This document shows, one piece after another, positions 19,891 through 29,195 of a DNA stretch of 47,128 bases. A program made the position numbers and the translations under genes. The stretch is from Alphaproteobacteria bacterium (GTDB lineage: Bacteria > Pseudomonadota > Alphaproteobacteria > Micropepsales > Micropepsaceae), in NCBI GenBank assembly GCA_017308475.1, contig JAFKEU010000015.1, positions 1-47,128 on the forward strand, read 5' to 3'. The first letter of the stretch is position 1, and every line of letters starts with the position of its first letter. The notes below the pieces were generated by a model, which worked only from the letters and a program-made list of their open reading frames with translations, searched no databases and was not told the origin of the DNA.

Positions 19891-20319
19891 GGGTTTTGGT
19901 CCAGGTATCGCCGAACGCGCCAGCCTGTCCGCGCGCTCGTTCTCGTCATGGCCGGAATGGCCGCGCACCCAGACCCATTTGATCTGGTGGCCCTCCATCG
20001 CCGCGTCCAGGGCGCGCCACAGATCTTCGTTCTTCACCGGCTTCCTGTCGGCGGTTTTCCAGCCGCGCGTCTTCCAGCCCTTCAGCCATTGCGAGGCGCC
20101 GTCCATCACATAGCGGGAATCGGTATGGATGGTGACCGGCCCCTTGCGCTTGAGCGCGTTCAGCCCCTCGATCACCGCCGTCAGCTCCATGCGGTTGTTG
20201 GTGGTGGCGGAGTCGCCGCCCCACAATTCCTTTTCCTGGCCGTTATAGCGCAGGATCGCGGCCCAGCCGCCGGGACCGGGATTTCCCGAACAGGCGCCGT
20301 CGGTGAAGATATCGATCAC
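19876..20319 (-). CDS. rnhA: Ribonuclease HI (GTG start)
   Basis: Cytoplasmic endonuclease that degrades the RNA strand of RNA-DNA hybrids. The 147-residue protein has the DEDD catalytic residues D7 (FTDGAC), E45 (RMELTA), D67 (HTDSRY) and D131 (ERADRLA), plus the active-site loop histidine in [10 protein letters not shown]. The start is a GTG at 20319 whose GTGA overlaps the stop of thrB, so the two are coupled. The C-terminal Ser-Ser-Ser and the stop codon are encoded inside a dispersed palindromic repeat, which suggests the original end was altered. Confidence 0.95.
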   Translation of the reverse strand: MIDIFTDGACSGNPGPGGWAAILRYNGQEKELWGGDSATTNNRMELTAVIEGLNALKRKGPVTIHTDSRYVMDGASQWLKGWKTRGWKTADRKPVKNEDLWRALDAAMEGHQIKWVWVRGHSGHDENERADRLARSAIPGPKPRSSS

Positions 20320-21272
20320 AATCCATATTCCCCGGCATGGCGCACCTTGCGGTGAAAGCGCAGCTTGCGGGAATATTCCCGCGGGTCCTTGGGCCGGACC
20401 AGCCAGCTTTCGTCATGATTGATCCAGTCATAGGTGCGCGTCAGCAGGAAGCGCAGCGCTGCGCCCTGCATCAGAACCGGCAGGGCATCGGCCTCCGCCT
20501 CGCTGATCGGCCGGTGTCCGCGATAGGCGGCGATCAGCGCCTTGCCCTTGGTGATGTTGTAGCTGCCGTCCATCTCGAAGCACCAGCTGTTCAGCATCAC
20601 CGCCAGGTCATAGGCATAAAAATCGTTGCAGGCGAAATAGAAGTCGATCACCCCGGACACATCGTCCTTCATGAACAGGACATTGTCGGGAAAAAGATCG
20701 GCATGGATCACGCCGGCCGGCAGGTCCCCGGGCCAGCGCGCCTCTGCCTCGGCTAGGCTGTCGGCGATCAGCCCCGTCAGCCCGTCCTCCACGCTGTCGG
20801 CATCGCCGATCGCCTCGGCCAGCGGTCGCCAGCCGGCCAGGCCCAGCGCGTTGCGGCGGGTGAGGGCAAAGCCTTCGCCCGCCCGGTGCAGGTCGGCCAG
20901 CACCGCGCCGGCGGCGGCGCAGTGGGCCACGCCCGGCCGGCGCAGCGAAACGCCGGTAAGAAAGGTCAGGATCGCCGCCGACCGCCGGTTCAGGGTCACA
21001 AGCTGGCGCCCGTCGCGGGTTCTGACGGGCAGGGGGCAGGCGATGCCCCGCCGCGCCATGTGCTCCATCAGCCCCAGGAAGAAGGGCAGGTCCGTGTCGG
21101 CCACGCGTTTTTCATACAGGGTCAGGATGAAGGCGCCGCGGTCGGTCTGCAGGTAGAAATTGGAGTTCTCCACGCCCTCGGCGATGCCCTTGAAGGACAG
21201 GGGCATGCCGATGTCGTAGAGCGCCAGAAGCTGCTCCAGATCCTCGAAACTGACATCGGTATAGACGGCCAT
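20316..21272 (-). CDS. thrB: Homoserine kinase (ThrB, APH-fold type)
   Basis: Phosphorylates homoserine for threonine synthesis; this is the aminoglycoside-phosphotransferase-fold ThrB typical of alpha- and gammaproteobacteria such as Pseudomonas, not the GHMP kinase. The 318-residue protein starts [14 protein letters not shown], and shows the Brenner-like catalytic [11 protein letters not shown] and metal-binding GVIDFYFA motifs. The open frame reaches 21404, but ATG 21272 gives the family N-terminus. It overlaps rnhA by four bases. thrC is encoded in the oxidase cluster of the same window. Confidence 0.94.
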   Translation of the reverse strand: MAVYTDVSFEDLEQLLALYDIGMPLSFKGIAEGVENSNFYLQTDRGAFILTLYEKRVADTDLPFFLGLMEHMARRGIACPLPVRTRDGRQLVTLNRRSAAILTFLTGVSLRRPGVAHCAAAGAVLADLHRAGEGFALTRRNALGLAGWRPLAEAIGDADSVEDGLTGLIADSLAEAEARWPGDLPAGVIHADLFPDNVLFMKDDVSGVIDFYFACNDFYAYDLAVMLNSWCFEMDGSYNITKGKALIAAYRGHRPISEAEADALPVLMQGAALRFLLTRTYDWINHDESWLVRPKDPREYSRKLRFHRKVRHAGEYGL

Positions 21273-21428
21273 GGCCGCTGGTCCCCGCCCTTCTTTCAAT
21301 CCCCCGCGGGCTTGGCTAAAGTCCGCCGCCCGAAGCTGGCGGGCCGAGAAGTCGGCCGGGTGCGCCAAAATGTCAAGCATTGGCATTGGGTTGGCGCGGG
21401 CCATAGTTTAGCGAAAGCCTGAATTGCG

Positions 21429-21959
21429 ATGAGTCTGCGTCCAATCCGTTTTGCCGCCGTCCTGGCCACCCCGGTCCTGCTTTGGGGCTGCAGCAGCCAG
21501 ATCGCAATCTGCCCGGTGGCCGCCATCCTGGCCGACACCGCCACCATGACGACGTTCAGGCCCGGCACCACGCCCGATCCCGCCAACGAGCTTTACACGG
21601 TCCAGCTGGTCAATGCCGAGACCGACTGCAGCTACAACCGCCGCGAAGGCACCACCAGCTCCAACCTGACGCTGACCTTCCATGCCACGCGCCCGCCCAG
21701 CGCCCAGGCCGCCACCTATTCGGTGCCCTATTTCGTGGTGGTGAACGAGAACGCCAAGCTCTACGACAAGAAGAATTACACGCTGCGCTTCTCCTTCGCG
21801 CGGGGCGCGATCAGCGCGGACATCAAGCAGTCGCCCGACGATGTCGAGATCAAGATCGCCAACGGCAAGCTGCCCTGGAATTACCAGCTTCTGTCGGGCC
21901 TGCAGGTGACGGCCGAGCAGATGGCCTACAACAAGAAGATGGGCCGCTACCTGCCATGA
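21429..21959 (+). CDS. Predicted lipoprotein of unknown function
   Basis: A 176-residue protein with a lipoprotein signal: a hydrophobic N-terminal helix followed by a lipobox-like LLWGC at about 17-21, so it is probably lipid-anchored at the outer or inner membrane. The mature part is beta-rich, with two further cysteines (ICPVA and TDCSYN) that could form a disulfide, and no motif I recognise. It lies immediately upstream of argS, and its TGA overlaps the argS ATG. Divergent from thrB with 156 bases between. Function not assigned. Confidence 0.8.
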   Translation: MSLRPIRFAAVLATPVLLWGCSSQIAICPVAAILADTATMTTFRPGTTPDPANELYTVQLVNAETDCSYNRREGTTSSNLTLTFHATRPPSAQAATYSVPYFVVVNENAKLYDKKNYTLRFSFARGAISADIKQSPDDVEIKIANGKLPWNYQLLSGLQVTAEQMAYNKKMGRYLP

Positions 21960-23719
21960 CCTCGCTGGTGGCGGCGCTTTCGCGCCTGGCGGGCCAGGCC
22001 TTCGCCGCGGAAGGGCTTTCGGAAGATTTCGGCCAGGTGCAGGTCTCGGACCGGCCCGATCTGGCGCAGTTCCAGTGCAACGGCGCGCTGGTGGCGGCGA
22101 AGGCTGCGAGGGCAAATCCCCGCGCCGTCGCGGAGAAGATCGCCGCCCGGCTGAAGGCCGAGGCCATATTCTCGCAGGTCGAGATCGCCGGGCCCGGATT
22201 CATCAATCTCAGCCTCACCGACGCGGCGCTGGACGGCCATGTGGGCGCGCTGGCGGCCGATCCGCTGCTGGGTGCTCCCGAGACCGGCTCCGGCAGGACG
22301 GTGGTGATCGATTTCGGCGGCCCCAATATCGCCAAGCCCATGCATGTGGGGCATCTGCGCTCTTCCATCATCGGTGACTGCCTGCAGCGGCTCTATCGCG
22401 CCAATGGCTGGCATGTGGTCAGCGACGTACATCTGGGCGACTGGGGCCTGCAGATGGGCCAGCTGATCAGCCAGATCGAGCTGGACGGCATCGCGCCCAT
22501 CTATTTCGATGCCAATTTTGCCGGTCCGTACCCGGAACAATCTCCGGTCAGCATGGACGACCTGGAAACGCTTTATCCGCGCGCCTCGGCGGCCTGCAAG
22601 GCCGATCCCGCGCGGCAGGAAGCGGCACGCCGCGCCACCGTCGATCTTCAGGCCGGCCGGCCCGGCTATCGCGCGCTGTGGCGCCATTTCGTCAAGGTCT
22701 CGGAAATGGGGCTGGAACGGGAGTTCGGCGCCCTGGGGGTGAAGTTCGACCTGTGGAAGGGCGAATCCAGCGTCGACGCCCTGATCCCGCAGATGCTGGA
22801 AGACCTGAAGGCGCGCGGTTTGGCCGAAATGAGCGAAGGCGCGCTGGTCGTGCCGGTTGCGCGCGGGGACGACAAGAAGCCGCTGCCGCCGCTGATCCTG
22901 GTCAAATCCGAGGGCGGGGTGCTCTATGGCACCACCGACCTGGCCACGATCATCGAGCGGGTGCGCGAACAGGATCCCGACCTGATCCTCTATGTGGTCG
23001 ACCACCGCCAGCACGGCCATTTCGAACAGGTGTTCCGCGCCGCCATCAAGGCCGGTTATCAGGGCCGTGCCGAACTGGAACATGTCGGCTATGGCACCAT
23101 GAACGGGGCCGACGGCAAGCCGTTCAAGACCCGCGCCGGCGGGGTGATGAAGCTGCACGACCTGATCGGCATGGCCACCGGCGAGGCCGCCCGGCGCCTG
23201 GCCGAGGCGGGCATCGGCGCCGACTATCCCGAGGAGGAGCGGGCCGAGATCGCCCGCAAGGTGGGCATCGCCACCATCAAGTTCGCCGACCTTTCCAACC
23301 ACCGCAGCACGGACTACGTCTTTGATCTGGAGCGTTTTTCCCGCTTCGAGGGCAAGACCGGCCCCTATCTCCAGTATGCGGCGGTCCGCATCCAGTCGAT
23401 CCTGCGCAAGGCCCGCGGGCAGGGCGACGCCCCTTCCGTTCCGGCCATCCATTCACCCGAAGAGCGCGCCCTGGTCCTGCAGCTTCTGGGGATTGGCGCG
23501 GTGATGGCGACGGCCGAGGCTGGGCGCGCTCCGCATCTTTTGTGCGAATATGCATTCGCCCTGGCCCAGAACTTCAGCCGCTTCTATGGCGCCCATCACA
23601 TCCTGTCCGAATCGGACGCAGGGCTGCGGGCCTCCCGCCTGGGGCTGTGCGCCCTGGTCCTGGCGGCGATGACCCGGGTGCTGGACCTTCTGGGGATCGA
23701 GATACCCGAAAGGATGTGA
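21956..23719 (+). CDS. argS: Arginyl-tRNA synthetase
   Basis: Class I aminoacyl-tRNA synthetase charging tRNA-Arg, 587 residues. The N-terminal Add-1 domain (about 1-105) is followed by the HIGH-equivalent PMHVGHLRSS at about 128-137, the KMSKS-equivalent region KPFKTRAGG typical of ArgRS enzymes lacking a canonical KMSKS, and the DALR anticodon-binding domain with FSRFYGAHHIL near the end. The ATG overlaps the stop of the lipoprotein gene (ATGA). The upstream part of this frame from 21482 is not coding. Confidence 0.97.
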   Translation: MTSLVAALSRLAGQAFAAEGLSEDFGQVQVSDRPDLAQFQCNGALVAAKAARANPRAVAEKIAARLKAEAIFSQVEIAGPGFINLSLTDAALDGHVGALAADPLLGAPETGSGRTVVIDFGGPNIAKPMHVGHLRSSIIGDCLQRLYRANGWHVVSDVHLGDWGLQMGQLISQIELDGIAPIYFDANFAGPYPEQSPVSMDDLETLYPRASAACKADPARQEAARRATVDLQAGRPGYRALWRHFVKVSEMGLEREFGALGVKFDLWKGESSVDALIPQMLEDLKARGLAEMSEGALVVPVARGDDKKPLPPLILVKSEGGVLYGTTDLATIIERVREQDPDLILYVVDHRQHGHFEQVFRAAIKAGYQGRAELEHVGYGTMNGADGKPFKTRAGGVMKLHDLIGMATGEAARRLAEAGIGADYPEEERAEIARKVGIATIKFADLSNHRSTDYVFDLERFSRFEGKTGPYLQYAAVRIQSILRKARGQGDAPSVPAIHSPEERALVLQLLGIGAVMATAEAGRAPHLLCEYAFALAQNFSRFYGAHHILSESDAGLRASRLGLCALVLAAMTRVLDLLGIEIPERM

Positions 23720-23733
23720 ATAGCTTTGGGGGC

Positions 23734-23754
23734 GCCCTCCTGCCTCAGGGGGGC
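23734..23754 (+). terminator. Hairpin downstream of argS
   Basis: GCCCTCCTG and CAGGGGGGC form a 9-bp stem (one G-T wobble) with a CCT loop, 15 bases after the argS stop. No U tract follows, so termination is plausible but not certain. Confidence 0.4.
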
Positions 23755-23840
23755 CGAATTGACTCCCCAAGGGCCCTCTTTATGATGCTTTGCAACAGGG
23801 CCGCCCGCCGTGAGGCGCGCGAACCTGGCCAGCACACGAT

Positions 23841-24050
23841 CCCACGCGGGAGAGACCCGGACCGAAGCAAACAGCCAAGGCCGGGCGCCGAAGGAGCAAC
23901 CGCCCCGGAAACTCTCAGGCAAAAGGACCGCGATCGGGTGATGAACTTCTGGAAAGCGGCGGCGCCTTGGCGACGCCCACCGAAGGGGTAATCCGGTCCG
24001 CCATCCTGGCGCGGCGCGGGGAAATCTCTCAGGTCCGGTGACAGAGGGGC
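23841..24050 (+). promoter_or_regulatory. Tandem glycine riboswitch upstream of gcvT
   Basis: Two consecutive glycine aptamers. The first (about 23841-23935) contains CGGGAGAGACC, CGCCGAAGGAGCAACCGCC and GGAAACTCTCAGGCAAAAGG; the second (about 23936-24050) contains TCTGGAAAGCGG, GCCCACCGAAGGGGTAATCC and GAAATCTCTCAGGTCCGGTGACAGAGG split across its core. These are the conserved blocks of the gcvT-class riboswitch, which senses glycine and turns on the cleavage operon. The gcvT start codon is 45 bases downstream, after a hairpin that may be the expression platform. The rest of the 374-base gap holds the argS end hairpin. Confidence 0.96.
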
Positions 24051-24052
24051 CG

Positions 24053-24072
24053 CGCTTCCCGAGCGGGAAGCG
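24053..24072 (+). promoter_or_regulatory. Hairpin between riboswitch and gcvT
   Basis: CGCTTCCC and GGGAAGCG form a perfect 8-bp stem closing a GAGC loop directly after the second aptamer and 22 bases before the gcvT ATG. It lacks a U tract, so it is more likely to affect translation or alternative folding than to terminate transcription. The ribosome site of gcvT (GGGA) lies outside the stem. Confidence 0.6.
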
Positions 24073-24094
24073 TGGAATCCAGCATCGGGACCGT

Positions 24095-25228
24095 ATGACC
24101 TATTCGACAGAGACGTTGCAACGTACGCCGCTTCATGCGCTGCACTTGGAGCTGGGCGGCAAGATGGTGCCATTCGCCGGCTATGAAATGCCGGTGCAGT
24201 ACCGGGCCGGCATCCTGAAGGAACATCTGCACACAAGGCAGAAGGCGGGGCTGTTCGATGTCTCGCATATGGGCCAGGCGTTCCTGGCCGGTGATACCGC
24301 CGCGCTGGAAACGCTGACCCCCGCCGATGTGGCGGGCCTGAAGGAAGGCATGCAGCGCTATGGCCTGCTGCTGACCGGGGCGGGCACCATCAAGGACGAT
24401 TTCATGTTCTCGCGCCTTGCCGGCGAGAAGGACCTTTATCTCGTCGTCAATGCCGGGACCAAGGACGGCGACTTTGCCTATATCGCGGAAAAGCTGGCCG
24501 GCGCCGCTACACTGATAAAGCGCCCCGACCGGGCGCTTCTGGCACTGCAGGGTCCCATGGCAGCGGAAGTTCTGGAACGCCACTCACCGGGAATCTCCGA
24601 CCTCACCTTCATGAAGGTGGTGCGCGCCACCGTGGCCGGAGCCCCGGCCATCATCAGCCGCACCGGCTATACCGGCGAGGACGGCTTTGAGATTTCCATC
24701 GAGGGCGCCGATGCCGAGCGCGTCGCCCGCGCGCTTTTGGGCGAGGAGGAAGTCCTGCCCATCGGGCTTGGTGCGCGCGACAGCCTGAGGCTGGAAGCCG
24801 GCCTGTGCCTTTACGGCCATGACATCGACGAGAGCACCGATCCGGTGGAAGCCGACCTGGTCTGGTCCATCGGCAAGCGCCGCAAGCTGGAGCCGACTTT
24901 TCCGAACGGCGCCAGGATCATGGACAAGGTGGTGAACGGCACTGCCAGGAAGCGCGTCGGCATCCGCCCTGACGGCCGCGCGCCGGCGCGCGAAGGCACC
25001 GAGATCGCGGACAAGTCAGGCCGGATTATCGGCCGCGTCACCTCCGGCGGATTCGGCCCCAGCCTGAACGCGCCCGTTGCCATGGGCTATGTCGAAAGCG
25101 GATTTGCCGCCGACGGCACCGCCATCGACCTGATCGTGCGCGGCACCGCCATGCCCGCCACCGTCGTTCCCATGCCCTTTGTTCCTCACAATTACCGCCG
25201 TCCGAAACAGGTCTCCAAGGAGCTTTAA
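24095..25228 (+). CDS. gcvT: Glycine cleavage system T protein (aminomethyltransferase)
   Basis: Transfers the aminomethyl group from the lipoylated H protein to tetrahydrofolate, releasing ammonia. The 377-residue protein has the family start TPLHALHLELGGKMVPFAG, the folate-binding FDVSHMGQ and DDFMFSR blocks, and RTGYTGEDGFEI in the middle. A reading frame open from 24038 overlaps the riboswitch end; ATG 24095 is chosen from family alignment and GGGA four bases upstream. First gene of the gcvTHP operon, directly under the glycine riboswitch. The next ATG abuts its stop codon. Confidence 0.96.
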   Translation: MTYSTETLQRTPLHALHLELGGKMVPFAGYEMPVQYRAGILKEHLHTRQKAGLFDVSHMGQAFLAGDTAALETLTPADVAGLKEGMQRYGLLLTGAGTIKDDFMFSRLAGEKDLYLVVNAGTKDGDFAYIAEKLAGAATLIKRPDRALLALQGPMAAEVLERHSPGISDLTFMKVVRATVAGAPAIISRTGYTGEDGFEISIEGADAERVARALLGEEEVLPIGLGARDSLRLEAGLCLYGHDIDESTDPVEADLVWSIGKRRKLEPTFPNGARIMDKVVNGTARKRVGIRPDGRAPAREGTEIADKSGRIIGRVTSGGFGPSLNAPVAMGYVESGFAADGTAIDLIVRGTAMPATVVPMPFVPHNYRRPKQVSKEL

Positions 25229-25603
25229 ATGAGCGAAGTCCGTTATACCGATCAGCACGAATGGATTCGCCTGGACGGCGATGAGGCCACGGTGGGCATC
25301 ACCAAATATGCTGCCGAAGCCCTGGGCGATGTCGTGTTCGTCGAGGTGCCCCAGGTCGGCAAGGCCGTGAAGGCGGGCGGCGAGGCGGCGGTGGTGGAAA
25401 GCGTGAAGGCCGCCAGCGACATCTATGCGCCCGCTTCGGGCACCGTCAGCGCCGCCAATGACGCGCTGGCCGCCGAGCCGTCGAAGGTCAACGACGATCC
25501 GGAAGGCGGGGGCTGGTTCTTCAAACTGAAGGACGTCAGCATGGACGAGTTCGGCAAGTTGATGGACGAGGGCACCTACAAGAAGTTTCTGGAGACCCTC
25601 TAA
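25229..25603 (+). CDS. gcvH: Glycine cleavage system H protein
   Basis: Lipoyl carrier protein that shuttles the aminomethyl intermediate between the P, T and L proteins. The 124-residue protein has the lipoylation lysine K60 in [13 protein letters not shown] and the [19 protein letters not shown] strand block. It begins immediately after the gcvT stop with no spacer, and its TAA overlaps the ATG of gcvPA by one base (TAATG). Confidence 0.97.
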   Translation: MSEVRYTDQHEWIRLDGDEATVGITKYAAEALGDVVFVEVPQVGKAVKAGGEAAVVESVKAASDIYAPASGTVSAANDALAAEPSKVNDDPEGGGWFFKLKDVSMDEFGKLMDEGTYKKFLETL

Positions 25604-26949
25604 TGCGTTATCTCCCGCTCACCCCGGACGACCGCCGCGCCATGCTGGCGAAGATCGGCGCTGCCGATGTCGACGCGCTTTATCGCGACGTGCCGGCATC
25701 GGCCATCGTGGGGCTGTCCGCCTTCGGCCTGCCGGACACGCAGGGCGAGATGGAGGTGGAGCGGGCGCTGTCGAAACTGGCGGCGAAGAACAGTGCGGCT
25801 GGCGCGGTGCCCTTCTTCTGCGGCGCGGGCGCCTACAAGCACCACGTCCCCGCCTCGGTGGATCACCTGATCCAGCGCAGCGAGTTCCTGACCAGCTATA
25901 CGCCCTATCAGCCGGAAATCGCCCAGGGCACGCTGCAGTATCTGTTCGAATTCCAGACCCAGGTGGCGCTCCTGACCGGCATGGAGGTGGCGAACGCCTC
26001 GCTCTATGACGGTTCCACCGCGACCGCCGAGGCGGTGATGATGGCCCAGCGCGTCACGCGGCGCGGCAAGGCGATCCTGTCGGGCGGCCTGCATCCGCAT
26101 TATGCCGAGACGGTGGAAACGGTGGCGGGCCTGGCCGGCAAGATCGCGCGCGCGCCCGTCACGCCGGGCAAGGCGGAGGACATTGCCGCCCTGATCGACG
26201 ATGAAACCGCCTGCGTGGTGGTGCAGTCGCCGGATGTGTTCGGCCTGATCCGCGACCTTCGCCCAATCGCCGAAGCCGCCCATGCCAAAGGCGCGCTGCT
26301 GGTGGCGGTTGTGACCGAAGCGGTGTCGCTGGGCCTCATCGAGCCGCCCGGCGCGCAAGGCGCGGACATCGTGGCGGCGGAAGGACAGTCCATCGGCAAC
26401 GGCCTGAATTTCGGCGGACCCTATGTGGGCCTGTTCGCCACGCGCGAGAAATTCCTGCGCCAGATGCCCGGGCGCCTGACCGGCGAGACGGTGGATGCCG
26501 AAGGCCGCCGCGGCTTTGTGCTGACGCTTTCGACGCGCGAGCAGCACATCCGCCGTGAAAAGGCGACCAGCAATATCTGCACCAATTCGGGCCTGTGTAC
26601 CCTGGCCTTCACCATCCATCTGTCGCTGCTGGGCGAGGAAGGGCTGACCCGCCTGGCGCGGCTGAACCACGCCAAAGCCTCCGCGCTGGCCGACCGGCTG
26701 GCGGCGCTGCCGGGCGTGGAGCTGGTGACGGACAGCTTCTTCAACGAATTCACCGTCCGCCTGCCCGGGGCCGCCGTCCCGGTGGTGGAGGCGCTGGCGC
26801 AGAAGGGCGTGATCGCGGGCGTTCCGGCCGCACGCCTGATGCCGCACGAGCCGGCGGCGGAAAACCTGCTGATCGTGGCGGCTACCGAATGCGTCAGCGA
26901 CAGCGACGCCGACGCGCTGGTGAGCGCCCTGAACGGAGCGTTGGCGTGA
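25603..26949 (+). CDS. gcvPA: Glycine dehydrogenase (decarboxylating) subunit 1
   Basis: N-terminal half of the two-subunit glycine decarboxylase (P protein), 448 residues. It corresponds to the non-PLP-binding half, with [14 protein letters not shown] at the start, [34 protein letters not shown] and [17 protein letters not shown]. It pairs with GcvPB to decarboxylate glycine and load the H protein. Translationally coupled to gcvH by TAATG. Confidence 0.96.
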   Translation: MRYLPLTPDDRRAMLAKIGAADVDALYRDVPASAIVGLSAFGLPDTQGEMEVERALSKLAAKNSAAGAVPFFCGAGAYKHHVPASVDHLIQRSEFLTSYTPYQPEIAQGTLQYLFEFQTQVALLTGMEVANASLYDGSTATAEAVMMAQRVTRRGKAILSGGLHPHYAETVETVAGLAGKIARAPVTPGKAEDIAALIDDETACVVVQSPDVFGLIRDLRPIAEAAHAKGALLVAVVTEAVSLGLIEPPGAQGADIVAAEGQSIGNGLNFGGPYVGLFATREKFLRQMPGRLTGETVDAEGRRGFVLTLSTREQHIRREKATSNICTNSGLCTLAFTIHLSLLGEEGLTRLARLNHAKASALADRLAALPGVELVTDSFFNEFTVRLPGAAVPVVEALAQKGVIAGVPAARLMPHEPAAENLLIVAATECVSDSDADALVSALNGALA

Positions 26950-26977
26950 GCCGGAGCGACCAGAAAAAGGAACCCCT

Positions 26978-28585
26978 GTGATGAGCATGAACAACCAGGG
27001 CCGCCCCACCTCGCTTGACGGCGTCGAGAACCGCCGGCGCACCGTCGCTCCCGGCACGGTTTCGCCGGAAGAGATGGCCACCATCTCCGGCGACCGCGGC
27101 CTGGACCATGAAGAAAAGCTGATCTTCGAACTGGATCATGGCGCCGTTGGCGTTGACATTGCCGATGTGCAGATTTCGGGCGACCGGCTGGGCGGCATGC
27201 GCCGCAGCACCGCCATCGGCCTTCCCGGCCTCAGCGAACCGGAAGTGGTGCGCCACTATGTGCGCCTGTCGCGGAAGAACTATGCCATCGACAGCGGGCT
27301 CTATCCGCTGGGCTCCTGCACGATGAAGCATAATCCGCGCCTGAATGAGAAGATGGCGCGGCTGCCCGGCTTCGGCGACCTGCATCCGCTGGCGCCGCAG
27401 TCCACCACCCAGGGCGCGCTGGAGCTGATCGCCCAGCTGATGAACTGGCTGGAGCAGCTGACCGGCATGCCGGCGGTGGCGATGTCGCCCAAGGCTGGCG
27501 CGCATGGCGAATTGTGCGGCCTTCTGGCGATCCGCGCCGCCATCGCCGCGCGCGGCGAAACGCGCACCCGGGTGCTGGTGCCGGAATCGGCGCACGGCAC
27601 CAATCCCGCAACGGCAGCCTTCGCCGGCTTCACCGTCGATTCCGTCCCCGGCAAGCCCGACGGGCGCGTGGATGGCGAGGCGCTGAAGGCCAAGCTGGGG
27701 CCCGATGTGGCGGCCATCATGCTGACCAATCCCAACACCTGCGGCCTGTTCGAAGGCGAGATCGTCGAGATCGCCAGGGCGGTGCATGACGCGGGTGCCT
27801 ATTTCTATTGCGACGGCGCCAACTTCAACGCCATCGCGGGGCGGGTGCGGCCGGGCGATCTGGGCATCGACGCCATGCACATCAACCTGCACAAGACGTT
27901 CTCCACCCCGCATGGCGGCGGCGGGCCGGGCGCCGGTCCGGTGGTGCTGTCCGACCGGCTGGCGGCGTTCGCGCCGCTGCCGCTGCTGGTGGCGGACAAG
28001 GCGGGCCTGCGCCTGGTCGAGGACCGCGCCGAATTGCCCGAAGGCGCCCAGCCCTTTGGCCGCATGTGCGCCTTCCACGGCCAGATGGGCATGTTCGTGC
28101 GCGCGCTGGCCTATATGCTCTCCCATGGCCGCGACGGCGTGCGCCAGGCGTCGGAAGATGCCGTGCTGTCGGCCAATTACATCCTTGCTTCGCTCAAGGA
28201 TGTGATGAGCGCGCCCTTCGGCGACGGCCCCTGCATGCACGAGGCGCTGTTCGACGACAGCTTCCTGGAAAACACGGGCGTGACCACGCTGGACTTCGCC
28301 AAGGCAATGATCGACGAGGGCTATCACCCCATGACCATGTACTTCCCGCTGGTAGTGCATGGCGCCATGCTGATCGAGCCGACCGAAAGCGAAAGCAAGG
28401 AGTCGCTGGACCGCTTCATCCATGTGCTGCGCGAACTGGCGCTGGAGGCCAAGGCGGGCAGGACCGAGCGCTTCGCCGGCGCGCCGCGTCTTGCGCCGCG
28501 CCGCCGCCTGGACGAAACCGCGGCGGCCCGAAAGCCCGTGCTGCGCTGGAAGAAGCCGGACGAACTCAAGCAGGCGGCGGAATAA
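26978..28585 (+). CDS. gcvPB: Glycine dehydrogenase (decarboxylating) subunit 2
   Basis: PLP-binding C-terminal half of the split P protein, 535 residues from GTG 26978 (ATG codons at 26981 and 26987 are alternatives; AAAGGAA lies about 7-10 bases upstream). The PLP lysine is in HINLHKTFSTPHGGGGPG near residue 305, and YPLGSCTMKHNPRLNE and PESAHGTNPATA are visible. The C-terminus adds a basic tail (about 40 residues). It follows gcvPA by 28 bases and is followed by a strong terminator, closing the operon. Confidence 0.96.
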   Translation: MMSMNNQGRPTSLDGVENRRRTVAPGTVSPEEMATISGDRGLDHEEKLIFELDHGAVGVDIADVQISGDRLGGMRRSTAIGLPGLSEPEVVRHYVRLSRKNYAIDSGLYPLGSCTMKHNPRLNEKMARLPGFGDLHPLAPQSTTQGALELIAQLMNWLEQLTGMPAVAMSPKAGAHGELCGLLAIRAAIAARGETRTRVLVPESAHGTNPATAAFAGFTVDSVPGKPDGRVDGEALKAKLGPDVAAIMLTNPNTCGLFEGEIVEIARAVHDAGAYFYCDGANFNAIAGRVRPGDLGIDAMHINLHKTFSTPHGGGGPGAGPVVLSDRLAAFAPLPLLVADKAGLRLVEDRAELPEGAQPFGRMCAFHGQMGMFVRALAYMLSHGRDGVRQASEDAVLSANYILASLKDVMSAPFGDGPCMHEALFDDSFLENTGVTTLDFAKAMIDEGYHPMTMYFPLVVHGAMLIEPTESESKESLDRFIHVLRELALEAKAGRTERFAGAPRLAPRRRLDETAAARKPVLRWKKPDELKQAAE

Positions 28586-28604
28586 TCCGCGACACGGCAA
28601 AAGA

Positions 28605-28632
28605 AAAATGCCCGGGTCGTCCCGGGCATTTT
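28605..28632. terminator. Perfect bidirectional terminator
   Basis: AAAATGCCCGGG and CCCGGGCATTTT form a perfect 12-bp stem around a TCGT loop, with T-rich sequence on the right and A-rich (T-rich on the other strand) on the left. It sits between the ends of gcvPB and the convergent RcnB-like gene and can stop both transcripts. Confidence 0.85.
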
Positions 28633-28636
28633 CGTT

Positions 28637-29101
28637 TCAGTAGAAGGCGCCGTAGATCACGTCTTCCACACGGCGCGTCCGCACATTGACCAGCAGCAGG
28701 TCAGGCCCATAGCGAACCCAGCGGCGGCCGGGCGGCGGCGGCGCAACGCCCAGAAGCCGCCAGTCGTCGAAGTAATAGAGCGACGACAGGAACAGTGCCG
28801 GCAGGAACGCACCTGCCGTCCAGCGGCGATAGGCGTAGCCTCGGGGATAGCGGAAGGCCGGCCCACGGTAGCGGTTGTAATAGCGCCCCCTCCAGGAGAA
28901 TTGCGGCGGGCGCTGGGGCGGCCGGTATTGGGGTGGCCGTGGCCCGGGCCCCGGACGATTGGGACCGGGACCTGGGCGATTGGGACCAGGGCGATTGGGA
29001 CCAGGACCGCCGGGCCGACGATCCGGTCCGGGCTGGGCGGCGGCGATTTCAGGCAACAGCAGGGCGGCGATGGCACCGAATATGACAAGGCGACGCTTCA
29101 T
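28637..29101 (-). CDS. RcnB-like exported protein with Pro-Gly-Asn repeats
   Basis: A 154-residue secreted protein with a signal peptide (about 1-22, ending IAAAQ). A repeated PGPNRPGPNRPGPGPNR segment (about 30-55) leads into a basic aromatic stretch (YYNRYRGPAFRYPRGY) and a C-terminal domain with YYFDDWRLLG, PPPGRRWVRYGPDLLLVN and VEDVIYGAFY. The C-terminal block is the RcnB family pattern, linked in Escherichia coli to periplasmic nickel/cobalt homeostasis; the role here is not proven. GGGAGGATC precedes the ATG at 29101. The open frame extends upstream to 29278, but without a signal peptide. Confidence 0.82.
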   Translation of the reverse strand: MKRRLVIFGAIAALLLPEIAAAQPGPDRRPGGPGPNRPGPNRPGPGPNRPGPGPRPPQYRPPQRPPQFSWRGRYYNRYRGPAFRYPRGYAYRRWTAGAFLPALFLSSLYYFDDWRLLGVAPPPPGRRWVRYGPDLLLVNVRTRRVEDVIYGAFY

Positions 29102-29195
29102 ATGATCCTCCCAGAGGAGATGACGGCGACCCCAGGCCATCATTCTACCGCTTTGGGACGTGGTCAATCGCGGGCAGGTAACATTGGGGATGTTT

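Noticed and set aside
26894..28600. A 568-codon minus-strand frame over gcvPB.
   Set aside because: It is antisense to a complete glycine dehydrogenase subunit with conserved PLP motifs.
28900..29030. CRISPR-like repeats in the RcnB-like gene.
   Set aside because: The repeats are short, in frame and encode Pro-Gly-Asn-Arg units; there are no unique spacers of constant length.
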